From Gammaproteobacteria bacterium (GTDB lineage Bacteria; Pseudomonadota; Gammaproteobacteria; Pseudomonadales; Halomonadaceae): a stretch of 12,063 nucleotides of DNA. Positions 1-7,731 of the stretch are shown piece after piece; the stretch's first letter is position 1, and each line of letters starts with the position of its first letter. The stretch lies in the NCBI GenBank assembly GCA_023485185.1, contig JAMCZP010000083.1:1-12063 (forward strand). The letters run 5' to 3'. The notes below the pieces were generated by a model that had not been told where the DNA came from, searched no databases, and saw only the letters and a list, made by a program, of their open reading frames with translations. The position numbers and the translations under genes were made by a program.

Positions 1-1
1 T

Positions 2-832
2 GAAGCCGAAGAGGAGCTTGAGCCTGACGAGCTAAAGGCAACTTGGGGGTTAACCCAGTGCAAGGTGTTACAAAGCAGGTGGAGTGGCACCGGTATTAAA
101 GTGGCGGTGCTTGATACTGGGATGGACCTGGGCCATCCAGATTTCGTTGGCAGGGAGTTTGATACCCGATCTTTCGTTGGCGAGCCTGTCCATGATATCA
201 ATGGCCACGGAACCCACTGTATTGGCACAGCCTGTGGCCCCCAAACACCCTCTGGAGATACGCCTCGTTACGGCATCGCTTACGGCTCTCGCATTCAGGT
301 AGGTAAAGTACTCACCAACTCAGGAAGCAGTACCGGGGCAGGGGTACTGGCGGGTATGAACTGGGCCGTCGCGAATCGGTGTGAAGTTATCTCTATGTCC
401 CTTGGCAGTCAAAGCCCGGTGCAAGAAGCCTATACACACGCAGGGGCGGCGGCACTTCGCAATGACTGCCTAATTATCGCCGCTGCAGGAAACTCCTCTG
501 CCAACACGGGTGCGCCGGCCAATTCACCGACCATTATGTCGGTTGCATCGCTAGACGCTAACTTGAAGCCTTCAAGTTTTTCGAATGCTGGCAAGATCGA
601 AATTGCCGCGCCGGGCGGGGATATATTTTCGTCTTGGCCTCGCCCCATTCATCATAAAACGATTAGCGGAACGAGCATGGCGACGCCTCACGTGGCTGGC
701 TGTGCTGCGCTCTGGGCTGAGTCTGATGCCTCGCTGCGTGGAATGAAACTCTGGCAACGACTGTTGGATTCAGCGCGGCAACTGCCATTTTCCGAGTCCC
801 GGGTAGGGGCGGGTTTGGTGCAGGCTCCCTAA
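2..832 (+). CDS. Subtilisin-like serine protease (S8 family), 5'-truncated by window edge
   Basis: The frame is open from base 2, so the gene begins outside the window; the GTG at 65 is internal, since the preceding codons already encode a typical mature-domain start (WGL followed by SGTGIKVAVLDTG). The full catalytic set is visible: Asp in VLDTGMD (codon at 113), His in GHGTH (206), oxyanion-hole Asn in AAAGNSS (491) and Ser in GTSMATPH (674). The domain ends about 50 residues after the Ser, with no C-terminal appendage or anchor. S8 enzymes hydrolyse peptide bonds and most are secreted and made with an N-terminal I9 propeptide. Whether this one has a signal peptide or fused propeptide cannot be seen; the visible upstream residues are strongly acidic. 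The next gene, 72 bp downstream on the same strand, encodes a propeptide-like protein and may be its partner. Family assignment is very secure; substrate is unknown. Confidence 0.95.
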   Translation, partial: EAEEELEPDELKATWGLTQCKVLQSRWSGTGIKVAVLDTGMDLGHPDFVGREFDTRSFVGEPVHDINGHGTHCIGTACGPQTPSGDTPRYGIAYGSRIQVGKVLTNSGSSTGAGVLAGMNWAVANRCEVISMSLGSQSPVQEAYTHAGAAALRNDCLIIAAAGNSSANTGAPANSPTIMSVASLDANLKPSSFSNAGKIEIAAPGGDIFSSWPRPIHHKTISGTSMATPHVAGCAALWAESDASLRGMKLWQRLLDSARQLPFSESRVGAGLVQAP

Positions 833-904
833 CAAAGAAGGGTTATCTTTAGGCAGTAGCCCACGTTGGCGCTGCCCTGGGAACTGACTTCAAAGGTATG
901 ATCT

Positions 905-1144
905 ATGCCAAATATTGAGCTTTGGATTATTACGGTTTCTCATGAACAATCGATCAAGGAAATTGCTACGCGCCTGAGTGCTGAAGGCTTAACTATCAAA
1001 GATATACTTGAAGAGATTGGGTGCATCACCGGATCGGCAGATAATGTCACCGTTGAGCGACTCAAAAAGGTTCAAGGTGTGGTAGATATTGCCCCTGATA
1101 TACAGGTCGGTATAGGACCTCCTGGCGCCGACAGTACTTGGTAA
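905..1144 (+). CDS. Small I9-propeptide-like protein, putative inhibitor/chaperone of the adjacent S8 protease
   Basis: This 79-residue protein has no signal peptide or membrane segment. The ATG at 905 has a Shine-Dalgarno AAAGG at 892-896 with good spacing. Its pattern fits the beta-alpha-beta-beta-alpha-beta fold of subtilisin propeptides: strand LWIITVS, helix around residues 16-27, strands around 30-43 ending in CITGSA, helix VERLKKVQGV, last strand VVDIAPDIQVGI, then a flexible GPPGADSTW tail. In I9 proteins the C-terminal tail lies in the protease active site. Free-standing I9 inhibitors are known, and small proteins of this type commonly sit beside S8 genes; some databases label such proteins as ketohydroxyglutarate aldolase, which nothing here supports. 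Pairing with the upstream protease (72 bp gap, same strand) is inferred from context and fold pattern, not from a search. It could act as a trans-acting folding helper, an immunity-like inhibitor, or both. Confidence 0.7.
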   Translation: MPNIELWIITVSHEQSIKEIATRLSAEGLTIKDILEEIGCITGSADNVTVERLKKVQGVVDIAPDIQVGIGPPGADSTW

Positions 1145-1196
1145 ACCCGCATACTTCGCACTGCCCCTTTAGTCGTTTGGAAATAATAACGGTGAC

Positions 1197-1229
1197 CAAC
1201 CCCGCTGGCTGTCTACGCTGGTGGGGTTG
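1197..1229 (+). other. Imperfect hairpin between the I9-like gene and mgtC-like gene
   Basis: Bases 1197-1209 pair with 1217-1229 (13 bp including three G-U pairs) around the loop TGTCTAC. The arms begin and end with CAACCCC and GGGGTTG. No T-tract follows, so a classical rho-independent terminator is unlikely. It could attenuate read-through from the protease pair or shape the leader of the downstream membrane-protein gene, which itself lacks a clear Shine-Dalgarno sequence. Confidence 0.35.
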
Positions 1230-1246
1230 CTAATGAATGGACTTAT

Positions 1247-1777
1247 ATGAGTGAAACGATGGAAGTGATCCGCAGTGTCGTTATTTCTGAATTTTCCGAC
1301 TTTAATGACTTGAGTGAATTTATTATTCTGGTCATTCGGTTGCTAATGGCTGCCCTGCTAGGGGGCTTATTGGGGCTTGAACGTGAGCAGAGTGGCAAGG
1401 CAGCTGGAATACGTACCCACATGCTTGTCTGCATGGGAGCGGCGTTATTTGTGTTAATTCCCCAACAGTCCGGTATTTCTGATGCGGAGATGAGCCGCGT
1501 TATTCAAGGCGTTATTGCCGGTATTGGTTTTTTGTGTGCAGGAAGTATTATCACTCGTCAGGATAAATTGGCAGCCACAGGGCTAACTACCGCAGCAGGA
1601 ATTTGGTTTACAGCTGCCATAGGAATAGCCATTGGCTTGGGGCGTGAGCAAACAGCAGTTTTATGTACATTATTGGCTTGGATGGTGCTCTATTTAGTAC
1701 CTTTCTTCTCACGCTCGGTAACTAAGAAAAAACCTGCCCGTTCAGAGCCGAGTGTCGATGATCCTGGTATCAAATGA
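1247..1777 (+). CDS. MgtC/SapB-family inner-membrane protein
   Basis: The 176-residue protein is hydrophobic, with about four to five membrane spans (near residues 25-44, 56-72, 86-103, 112-130 and 134-153), followed by a short basic, cytoplasmic-looking tail. Family signatures are clear: RLLMAALLGGLLGLEREQ (31-48), AGIRTHMLVCMGAALF (53-68), GVIAGIGFLCAGSII (88-102) and GLTTAAGIWFTAAIGIAIG (112-130). It corresponds to the membrane domain only; the C-terminal ACT-like cytosolic domain of the longer Salmonella MgtC is absent. Family members are linked to growth at low Mg2+ and to modulation of F1Fo ATPase, but short members are mostly uncharacterised, so no substrate is claimed. The ribosome binding site is weak; an alternative ATG lies at 1259. 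The gene looks more AT-rich than topB and the genes to the right. Confidence 0.88.
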   Translation: MSETMEVIRSVVISEFSDFNDLSEFIILVIRLLMAALLGGLLGLEREQSGKAAGIRTHMLVCMGAALFVLIPQQSGISDAEMSRVIQGVIAGIGFLCAGSIITRQDKLAATGLTTAAGIWFTAAIGIAIGLGREQTAVLCTLLAWMVLYLVPFFSRSVTKKKPARSEPSVDDPGIK

Positions 1778-1810
1778 GGTTGAGCCGCTAAAGAAGGAGC
1801 TACTAAAGCC

Positions 1811-2365
1811 ATGAATAAAATGGAGTCCTTGAACCAAGCGATTCATGAGGAAGTGGCGCTTTTCCCATACAACGCGGCTTGGCCTACCCTATTTGAGCAA
1901 GAGCGCGAGCGGCTTCAGCAACTGTTTCCAGGTGATTTTCGGGCGATTGAGCATATCGGTAGTACCGCCGTGCCTGGCCTTTCGGCCAAACCGATTATTG
2001 ATATCCTGGCGGGCGTTGATTCAATCGCGCGCGCCGATGAATTGATGGAGCCGCTTTGCCGAGCTAGCTATGCCACATCAATGGAATACAACGCTTCGCT
2101 AGTAGAAAGACGTTGGCTAATGCGGTTTGCAGACGGGCGCAGAACCCATCACTTGCACCTTATGGTGTATGGCGGTGAAGAGTGGAACCAGCGCTTGGCG
2201 TTTCGCAATCGCCTTCGTCAAAGCGCTGAGCTAGCCCGGCAGTACGGAAACAGAAAGCGGCGGTGGGCAGAGGAATTCAAAACGGATAGAGAAGCCTACA
2301 CCGCGGCAAAAGGGAGTTTTATTAGGGATGCATTGCTAGTTCAAAACGTGCCAAAAGTGCATTAG
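1811..2365 (+). CDS. GrpB-family protein (nucleotidyltransferase-superfamily fold)
   Basis: The 184-residue soluble protein carries the GrpB/UPF0157 hallmarks: PYNAAWPTLFEQE (19-31), the core block HIGSTAVPGLSAKPIIDI (48-65) and the HHLHLMV segment (113-119). The GST...KPIIDI block corresponds to the nucleotide-binding and metal-binding elements of the nucleotidyltransferase fold, and the family is sometimes found fused to dephospho-CoA kinase. The biochemical role of stand-alone members is not established. A good AAGGAG at 1794-1799 favours the ATG at 1811 over the in-frame ATG at 1820. It lies 33 bp after the mgtC-like gene on the same strand and may be co-transcribed, but no functional link is evident. 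Confidence 0.9.
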   Translation: MNKMESLNQAIHEEVALFPYNAAWPTLFEQERERLQQLFPGDFRAIEHIGSTAVPGLSAKPIIDILAGVDSIARADELMEPLCRASYATSMEYNASLVERRWLMRFADGRRTHHLHLMVYGGEEWNQRLAFRNRLRQSAELARQYGNRKRRWAEEFKTDREAYTAAKGSFIRDALLVQNVPKVH

Positions 2366-2431
2366 GGAGCGGATGCCCGTAAGTAGCGATAGCCGCTTCT
2401 CTGTTTGTCGAATGCCTATTGGTCGAGTAAT

Positions 2432-2454
2432 AGACAAGCTTTTTCAACTTGTCT
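2432..2454. terminator. Short hairpin at the convergent GrpB/topB junction
   Basis: AGACAAG (2432-2438) and CTTGTCT (2448-2454) form a perfect 7-bp stem around a 9-base loop. The topB stop codon (2444-2446) lies in the loop. On the + strand the stem is followed by TCTTCC and on the - strand by ATTACT, so neither side has a proper T-tract. It is placed where both convergent genes would need to stop, but it is a weak candidate. Confidence 0.3.
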
Positions 2455-4366
2455 TCTTCCTGCTTCCGGTACTTCTCCTTTTGGTATAACGCTTTCTCGG
2501 CTTACCGGAACGTTTTGTGGGCGTGCCAGCGCCAGTTTCACCCTGGGCACTTTGCAAGCTCTGTCTTAACTTGGCCGCATCGCTGTGGATGAGTAGGCCG
2601 CGTAGATCATCCAGCAACGCCTGCTGGAAGGCGCCAGGGTCATCTTGCTGTTCGGAAATCGCCCGCAGGCGCTGCTCCCATAACGCGGTGCGCTCCGGTG
2701 TGCTGACGGCGCTTGGCAGAGCGGCGATTAATGCACAGCCAAGTCTAGTGGCCCGCAGGGCTTTTTGCTGGCGCACTAAGTAGCCGCGCTGTACCAGGGT
2801 TTCGATAATGCCTGCACGGGTGGCTTCGGTGCCCAGGCCATCGGTGTCGCGCAGGGTGCGGCGAACGGCGGGATCATCCACGTAGCGGCCGATATTCATC
2901 ATCGCTTTGATCAGGCTGGCATCGGTGAAGGGCTCCGGCGGGCGGGTTTCCTTTTCCTCAACGCCCGCGCCTAGCGCTTGGCAAGGCTCCCCTTGAGTCA
3001 GCGGCGGTAGCGGTGGGGCTTCATCGCGAGTAGTGAACAGCGGTTTCCACCCCGGGTCGAGAATACTTTGGCCACGGGCGCGGAAGGCCTCGTTAAGCAA
3101 AGTGAATTCAGCTTTGACTTCGAAGGTACGTAGCGGGCGGTAGAACTGCGCCATCACGTTGCGTACCACCAGTCGAAACACATGGCCTTCGGTGTCGGAA
3201 AGCTGACTGAAATCAGCCGGTTTTCCGGTAGGCGCTATGGCGTGGTGCGCACCTACCTGCTTGTCGTTCCAGGCCTTTGAGCGCAGAGTGAAGTCAGCGC
3301 CATTAAGCCACTGTTGAAGTGTTTCATCGTTCTGGCAGGAGCTGGCAAGACTGCGTTGGGCAAGCTGAAGATGATCTTCCGGCAGGTAGCGGCAGTCTGA
3401 ACGCGGATAAGTAATCAGTTTGTGGCGCTCGTAAAGTCGCTGACAAATGTCCAGCACCACCTGGGCAGAGAGCCCGTAACGGCGGGCGGCGTCTACCTGT
3501 AGGGCAGAGAGCGAGTAGGGCAGCGGCGGAGCCTGGCGTTTCTCTTGCTGATCGAGTTTGGTCAGTTTGCCAGATGCGCCGGGCAACTGAGCGGCCAAAG
3601 TGTCAGCGGGAGTGCGATCAATTAAGCGCCCTTGGTCATCTAGCGGCTCGTGCTCTTTAGGTGCCCACCAGGCACGCAACTGCCCCTGGGCAACCCTTAA
3701 ATCCACCCATAGCGGATAAAAGGGGTGGGGGACAAAGTCACGGATGGCGTTGTCGCGGCGCACGATTAGCCCCAGTACAGGCGTTTGTACGCGACCAACA
3801 GAGAGCACGCCGTCGTGACCCGCTTGGCGGCCGGTGAGTGTCCAGGCGCGGGTAAGGTTAATGCCATACAACCAGTCAGCACGGGAGCGTGCCTGTGCAG
3901 CTTCAAACAGCGGCTGGTACTCAACATTAGAGCGCAGTTTCGCCAGTGCTCGGCTGACGGCTGGCTTGTTAAGATCGCTAATCAGTAGCCGCTGCACTGG
4001 GCCGCGATACTTCATGTACTCAATCACTTCCTGAACCAGCAACTGGCCTTCTCGGTCAGGATCGCCTGCGTGTACCACATCCGTCGCTTGTTTAATCAGC
4101 TTGCGAATCACCGCTAGCTGACCACGCGCTTTCGAGCGGGGCATTAGTTTCCACTGTTGCGGCACGATAGGTAGCCGATCCAGCCGCCACTGCTTATCAG
4201 CGGGGTCATAGGCTTCGGGTGGTGCCTGCTCCAGCAGGTGGCCCAGGCACCATGTTACCGTCGTATCACCGCACATAATGGCACCATCCTGGCGCTTGCT
4301 AGTGCCCGGTAACGCTTCGGCAATGGCTTGGGCGAGGCTGGGTTTTTCGGCAATTATCAGGCGCAT
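2444..4366 (-). CDS. topB: DNA topoisomerase III (type IA)
   Basis: Type IA topoisomerase that relaxes negative supercoils and decatenates DNA by transient single-strand cleavage. Starting at the ATG at 4366 the protein has 640 residues, close to E. coli TopB (653), and begins MRLIIAEKPSLAQAIAEALP, the standard Toprim start. The frame stays open to 4459, but the extra 31 codons look non-coding for this family; the chosen ATG has GAAGG ten bases upstream. Visible features: Toprim residues Glu7 and the DPDREG motif (Asp102, Asp104, Glu106); the AQARSRADWLYGINLTRAWT block (158-177); SVGRVQTPVLGLIV (189-202); the active-site tyrosine Tyr320 in ITYPRSDCRYLP; and DGLGTEATRAGIIETL in the C-terminal half. 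There are no C-terminal zinc-finger cysteine clusters as in TopA; instead there is a very basic tail (GKPRKRYTKRRSTGSRKK) likely to bind DNA. It is transcribed divergently from the ABC1-kinase gene. Confidence 0.96.
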   Translation of the reverse strand: MRLIIAEKPSLAQAIAEALPGTSKRQDGAIMCGDTTVTWCLGHLLEQAPPEAYDPADKQWRLDRLPIVPQQWKLMPRSKARGQLAVIRKLIKQATDVVHAGDPDREGQLLVQEVIEYMKYRGPVQRLLISDLNKPAVSRALAKLRSNVEYQPLFEAAQARSRADWLYGINLTRAWTLTGRQAGHDGVLSVGRVQTPVLGLIVRRDNAIRDFVPHPFYPLWVDLRVAQGQLRAWWAPKEHEPLDDQGRLIDRTPADTLAAQLPGASGKLTKLDQQEKRQAPPLPYSLSALQVDAARRYGLSAQVVLDICQRLYERHKLITYPRSDCRYLPEDHLQLAQRSLASSCQNDETLQQWLNGADFTLRSKAWNDKQVGAHHAIAPTGKPADFSQLSDTEGHVFRLVVRNVMAQFYRPLRTFEVKAEFTLLNEAFRARGQSILDPGWKPLFTTRDEAPPLPPLTQGEPCQALGAGVEEKETRPPEPFTDASLIKAMMNIGRYVDDPAVRRTLRDTDGLGTEATRAGIIETLVQRGYLVRQQKALRATRLGCALIAALPSAVSTPERTALWEQRLRAISEQQDDPGAFQQALLDDLRGLLIHSDAAKLRQSLQSAQGETGAGTPTKRSGKPRKRYTKRRSTGSRKKTS

Positions 4367-4491
4367 AGCAGCGGGGCCTTCATCGTATCCATCGGTGGCG
4401 GCTATAGTAGCAGACGCTTTGGAGGTTAGGTTGAAGGGGAGAGGATAGTGATGCGGCAAGTTATCAATGCTGTTAAGTTGTATAGATTGTG

Positions 4492-4497
4492 TATAAA
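4492..4497 (+). promoter_or_regulatory. Possible -10 element (TATAAA) for the ABC1-kinase gene
   Basis: The 166-bp gap between the divergent topB and ABC1-kinase starts is distinctly AT-rich from about 4460 to 4520. TATAAA at 4492-4497 is the best -10 match on the + strand, 35 bases before the start codon. I see no convincing -35 at the right distance, so this is only a candidate. I found no convincing - strand promoter for topB here. Confidence 0.25.
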
Positions 4498-4532
4498 TAA
4501 TTGAGTGTAGTTAGTTTTAAGGGGCATAACCA

Positions 4533-5774
4533 ATGCGTGAGCGCGGCAGAACACGACGCTTGATGGGGTTAGGGGCGCGTACCGGTGGTGCGCTGTTGAA
4601 GACACGGCTCGGCGGCCAAGCAGATTGGCGGGCACTCGGCGAAGCGCTGTTTGAGGGGTTATCTGAACTCAAAGGCCCCGCCATGAAGCTTGCCCAAATC
4701 ATGTCGCAATGGGATGACCTGCTACCGCCTGACCTAGCTGAGGAGCTCGCCCGCTTGCAGCGTCAGGCCGAACCTATGCCCTGGTCAAAAATTCGTGAAG
4801 CTTTGGCGATGCAGTATGGAGATATTGATCACTACTTCAGTGAGATTGAAGAGCGTCCGTTTGCCAGTGCCTCAATGGGGCAGGTGCACCGGGCAACCAC
4901 CCATAAAGGTGAAACCATTGTATTGAAAGTTCAGTACCCTGGCTTGGCTGAGGTATTAGAGAGTGATTTGGTTCAGGTGCGGCGCATTATGCGCTTAGGT
5001 CGCTGGTTCAAAGTGCCCCAGGCCAGACTGGACGCGCTGTTTGATGAGCTTGCCGAAAGCCTGCGTGGGGAGTTGGATTACCATGCAGAAGCTGATGCCC
5101 TGGCGCGTTATCGCGAGCGCTATAAAGATGATCCGAGACTAGTGATTCCTGAGCCGCTACCAGCACTTTCCGGGCAGCACGTACTAGCGATGCGCTATGT
5201 AGGCGGCACGCCGCTGCGTGAGTTAGCACAAGCTGATGATGCCACACGCCAAGGCGTTGCCCATGCACTGGCAGATTGGATCACCCAAGAGCTATTTACT
5301 TACGGTGAACTGCACGCCGACCCCCATGCGGGTAACTTTGCCGCTGATGATCAAGGGCGGTTGATCATTTACGATTTAGGCGCGGTGATTGCAGTACCTG
5401 AAGCGCGCATTAAGGCGATGATGCAACTGCTTGATGCCACACTGAAGCATGATCCTATGGGCATGGATGAGGCGCTAATGAAAATGGGTGGGCGCCAGGG
5501 GCAGGGGGCGCCATTGGCGCTATATAAAGAATCGGCGGAGTGCATTGCACCACTGTTTGCCCCAGGCGAACAAGATTTCAGCGATGTGCGGGTGCATTAC
5601 CGGCTGCGTGAACTAACCCCTAAAGTATGGGCCGCCATGGACCGCCTGCAGCCCCCGGCAGATACCTTATTACTGTCTCGCGCGTTGAACGGTCACTACT
5701 GGAATCTGGTGCGTTTAGGGGCGCGGTTAGATATGCAAGAACGTTCGATTCCACTGCTTAAACGGGCCCATTAA
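4533..5774 (+). CDS. ABC1/AarF/UbiB-family atypical kinase
   Basis: The 413-residue protein has an AAGGGG ribosome site at 4519-4524. It contains the atypical-kinase signatures in order: KLAQ (52-55) at the family's KxGQ position, with Ala replacing Gly; the A-rich loop ASASMGQVH (111-119); the ATP-binding Lys in VLKVQYPG (Lys132); the ExD pair Glu180/Asp182; the catalytic-loop HADPHAGN (261-268); and metal-binding Asp281 in YDLG. Family members (UbiB, yeast Coq8, plant ABC1K) have ATPase activity and support ubiquinone or other isoprenoid-lipid metabolism. Unlike UbiB (about 546 residues) it lacks two C-terminal membrane helices, and no ubiE or ubiJ is nearby, so it is probably a soluble paralogue rather than UbiB itself. 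The SEC-C gene follows 121 bp later on the same strand; the substrate is unknown. Confidence 0.92.
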   Translation: MRERGRTRRLMGLGARTGGALLKTRLGGQADWRALGEALFEGLSELKGPAMKLAQIMSQWDDLLPPDLAEELARLQRQAEPMPWSKIREALAMQYGDIDHYFSEIEERPFASASMGQVHRATTHKGETIVLKVQYPGLAEVLESDLVQVRRIMRLGRWFKVPQARLDALFDELAESLRGELDYHAEADALARYRERYKDDPRLVIPEPLPALSGQHVLAMRYVGGTPLRELAQADDATRQGVAHALADWITQELFTYGELHADPHAGNFAADDQGRLIIYDLGAVIAVPEARIKAMMQLLDATLKHDPMGMDEALMKMGGRQGQGAPLALYKESAECIAPLFAPGEQDFSDVRVHYRLRELTPKVWAAMDRLQPPADTLLLSRALNGHYWNLVRLGARLDMQERSIPLLKRAH

Positions 5775-5812
5775 CGATGAACCGATTGCCGCTGCGGTGA
5801 AGTCGGCCTTCG

Positions 5813-5821
5813 TGATAAACT
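5813..5821 (+). promoter_or_regulatory. Possible extended -10 promoter for the SEC-C gene
   Basis: TGATAAACT fits an extended -10 element (TGn followed by TAAACT). There is no good -35, as is tolerated in extended -10 promoters. It would give a leader of roughly 70 bases containing the direct repeats at 5854-5878. The gene could equally be read through from the ABC1-kinase gene. Confidence 0.28.
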
Positions 5822-5853
5822 ATGTCGCTTTCATTTTAGTCATCGTGATTTAA

Positions 5854-5878
5854 AGACATCGTTTATAGACATCGTTTA
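5854..5878 (+). repeat. Two tandem 12-bp direct repeats (AGACATCGTTTA) before the SEC-C gene
   Basis: AGACATCGTTTA occurs exactly at 5854-5865 and again at 5867-5878, with one base between copies. A partial third copy, CATCGTGATTTA, lies at 5841-5852. The last copy ends only a few bases before the Shine-Dalgarno of the next gene, so the array would be transcribed from the candidate promoter at 5813. It could be a protein- or RNA-level control element or a replication-slippage product. Confidence 0.6.
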
Positions 5879-5895
5879 ACGCAGTGGAGACGGCA

Positions 5896-7713
5896 ATGCT
5901 GGCGGTATGGGTCGATCAGCTGCTGGGATTTGCCTCCGGGGCACTCTCGGCAATCAGGCAACAAGAACACTATCCGGATTTCATGACCTGGGTGCGTGCC
6001 AAGGGCGCGGACGCATTCGAAGGCGATGTGGCAATGGCCCAGGCGCTGGCACCGGTGCTGTGGTCGCAAACACCGCTGGAGCGGTTAGGTTTTGCCTGTG
6101 AGCCGCTGGCCACGCCTGGGCGAAATGAGCCGTGTTGGTGTGATTCTGGGCGCAAATTTAAGCAGTGCTGCTACCGGATTGATTTCCCCACTGAAATTCC
6201 TGATCAGATGATGTGGATGCTTTCGCTACGCGAATGGAAGGGCGCAACTCTTAAAGCCGCGCTGGATAGCCAGCAAGCTCCGCCTCAAGCACTGCTGGAA
6301 GCTGGTCTAATTGCGGCTGAAAGCGGCCAGACCGGCCGCGCTATGCAAATCCTTGAATCGCTATTCGATGGCAGCGACTGGTCGCGGTTGCCGGAACAGG
6401 CTGAACCTGCTTTTGAAATCCTGCTGGATATTTATCAGGAGCGTGGTTTCACCCGTAAGCGTGCGGATCTGCTTGATGACGTCATGGAGCGCGGGCCGCT
6501 GTTTTTGCGTGGTGTGGCACTTGAGCGTTTGTGTCTGATGCACCTTGATAACGATGACCTGGATAGCGCCCGTGGTGCTTTTGTTAAAGCTCAGCAAGCG
6601 CTGCCTGATTCGCCCACGCTTGCCTATATTGAGGCCATGCTGCTGCTTCATGAAGGTCACGAACAGGAAGCCAAAGAGCGCGCCAACTTCTGGTATCGTC
6701 GCCTGGTTCGCCAAGGTGAACTGGATGAAGATCAGCTGGATTTTTTGGCCGCCCTGGCGGAGAACCCAGGTGCCACGCTAGCTGATCAACTACTCAGCGC
6801 TGAAGAAGACCTTTCAACGCCACTGATTGCTCTGCAAGCGTTACTGACTGAATTGCCCACCGCACCCAAAATCGATGTGAGAGCGGACCCTGAAAGCGGA
6901 CGTTTGCTTTACAACACCAGTGCCCGCGAGGCGACGCTGTTTGCTGCCTGGCATGAGCATTTTCAAGTGCTCGTCGATGAAGACGTTGCACTGGGTTTTC
7001 AAGCGGACCCTTGGATTAACGCGATGGAGTGGATGCCAGCACTCTGCTCGCATCCAGAATGGCTTGATGCGCCTCAAGTAGTGCAAGACTTAACCCTGGC
7101 GCTGACCAGCCGCTTTGGCAGCCTGCCGTGGATGGCGCCGAGCTTACTAGAGCCACTGGCGTTGCGCTTATCACGCTGGCTAGAGCAGGCCCGTGCCGAA
7201 GGCGATGGCAACCTGTGTTGGGATGATGCCAATAATGCCATGCTGCTGCGCACCGGCTTAGCACTGGTGGTAGGTATGGAGCGTGGTGCTCGCCAGCACT
7301 CCCGTGAACTGGCTGAAGAGCTGTTGTTGATCGACCAGGAAGATAGCTTGGGGCTGCGCGAATTGGTGCTAGATCAACTGTTACGCGATCATCGTAACGA
7401 GGAAGCGCTGGCGCTGGCTGAAGAGAATGACGACGATGGCTCGTTAGTGCTGGGACTGTTAATGGGTAAAACCCTGGCACTCTATCGGCTTGAACGGCAT
7501 GAAGCGGCAGAGACCTCGCTTGGTGATGTGGTTAAACATAATCGCCATGCGTTAGAGCTAATTTGCGCTGAGAGCCCACGCCCCTCCATGCCCCACCCTG
7601 ATGGGCAGGTTGATCCTGGCTCACGCGCGGAAGCATGGCAGTACCGCACACTGATGCGTGATCAGTGGCGGACAACACCAGGCGCGTTGGATTGGCTAGA
7701 CGCCCACCGCTAG
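5896..7713 (+). CDS. SEC-C zinc-motif protein with long TPR-like helical region, function unknown
   Basis: The ATG at 5896 is preferred over the GTG at 5884 because a GGAGA at 5886-5890 lies just before it; this gives 605 residues. A SEC-C motif sits at residues 75-92: PGRNEPCWCDSG followed by RKFKQCC, with the metal-binding CxC-x8-CC arrangement. The usual Gly after the second Cys is Asp. SEC-C was first seen at the SecA C-terminus, where it binds zinc and helps contact SecB and ribosomes; many unrelated proteins carry it. The remaining ~500 residues are acidic and leucine/alanine-rich, with repeated helix-turn-helix stretches (for example around 120-240 and 455-550) resembling tetratricopeptide repeats, suggesting a protein-interaction scaffold. 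There is no signal peptide or membrane segment, so a cytoplasmic location is expected. It is co-directional with the ABC1-kinase gene; no role can be assigned. Confidence 0.85.
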   Translation: MLAVWVDQLLGFASGALSAIRQQEHYPDFMTWVRAKGADAFEGDVAMAQALAPVLWSQTPLERLGFACEPLATPGRNEPCWCDSGRKFKQCCYRIDFPTEIPDQMMWMLSLREWKGATLKAALDSQQAPPQALLEAGLIAAESGQTGRAMQILESLFDGSDWSRLPEQAEPAFEILLDIYQERGFTRKRADLLDDVMERGPLFLRGVALERLCLMHLDNDDLDSARGAFVKAQQALPDSPTLAYIEAMLLLHEGHEQEAKERANFWYRRLVRQGELDEDQLDFLAALAENPGATLADQLLSAEEDLSTPLIALQALLTELPTAPKIDVRADPESGRLLYNTSAREATLFAAWHEHFQVLVDEDVALGFQADPWINAMEWMPALCSHPEWLDAPQVVQDLTLALTSRFGSLPWMAPSLLEPLALRLSRWLEQARAEGDGNLCWDDANNAMLLRTGLALVVGMERGARQHSRELAEELLLIDQEDSLGLRELVLDQLLRDHRNEEALALAEENDDDGSLVLGLLMGKTLALYRLERHEAAETSLGDVVKHNRHALELICAESPRPSMPHPDGQVDPGSRAEAWQYRTLMRDQWRTTPGALDWLDAHR

Positions 7714-7731
7714 GCCCATTATTAGACCCTA

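Noticed and set aside
4367..4459. 31-codon N-terminal extension of topB
   Set aside because: The family start motif (MRLIIAEKPS) begins at 4366 with its own ribosome site; the extension would occupy the divergent promoter region.
5782..5806. Hairpin-like inverted sequence after the ABC1-kinase gene
   Set aside because: Short, with wobble pairs and no T-tract; not convincing as a terminator.
6361..6714. 117-codon open frame on the - strand inside the SEC-C gene
   Set aside because: Antisense shadow of the same gene, no ribosome site or domain evidence.
7016..7480. 154-codon open frame on the - strand inside the SEC-C gene
   Set aside because: It is fully antisense to a well-supported gene, is proline/arginine/serine-rich in a way typical of shadow frames, and has no recognisable domain.
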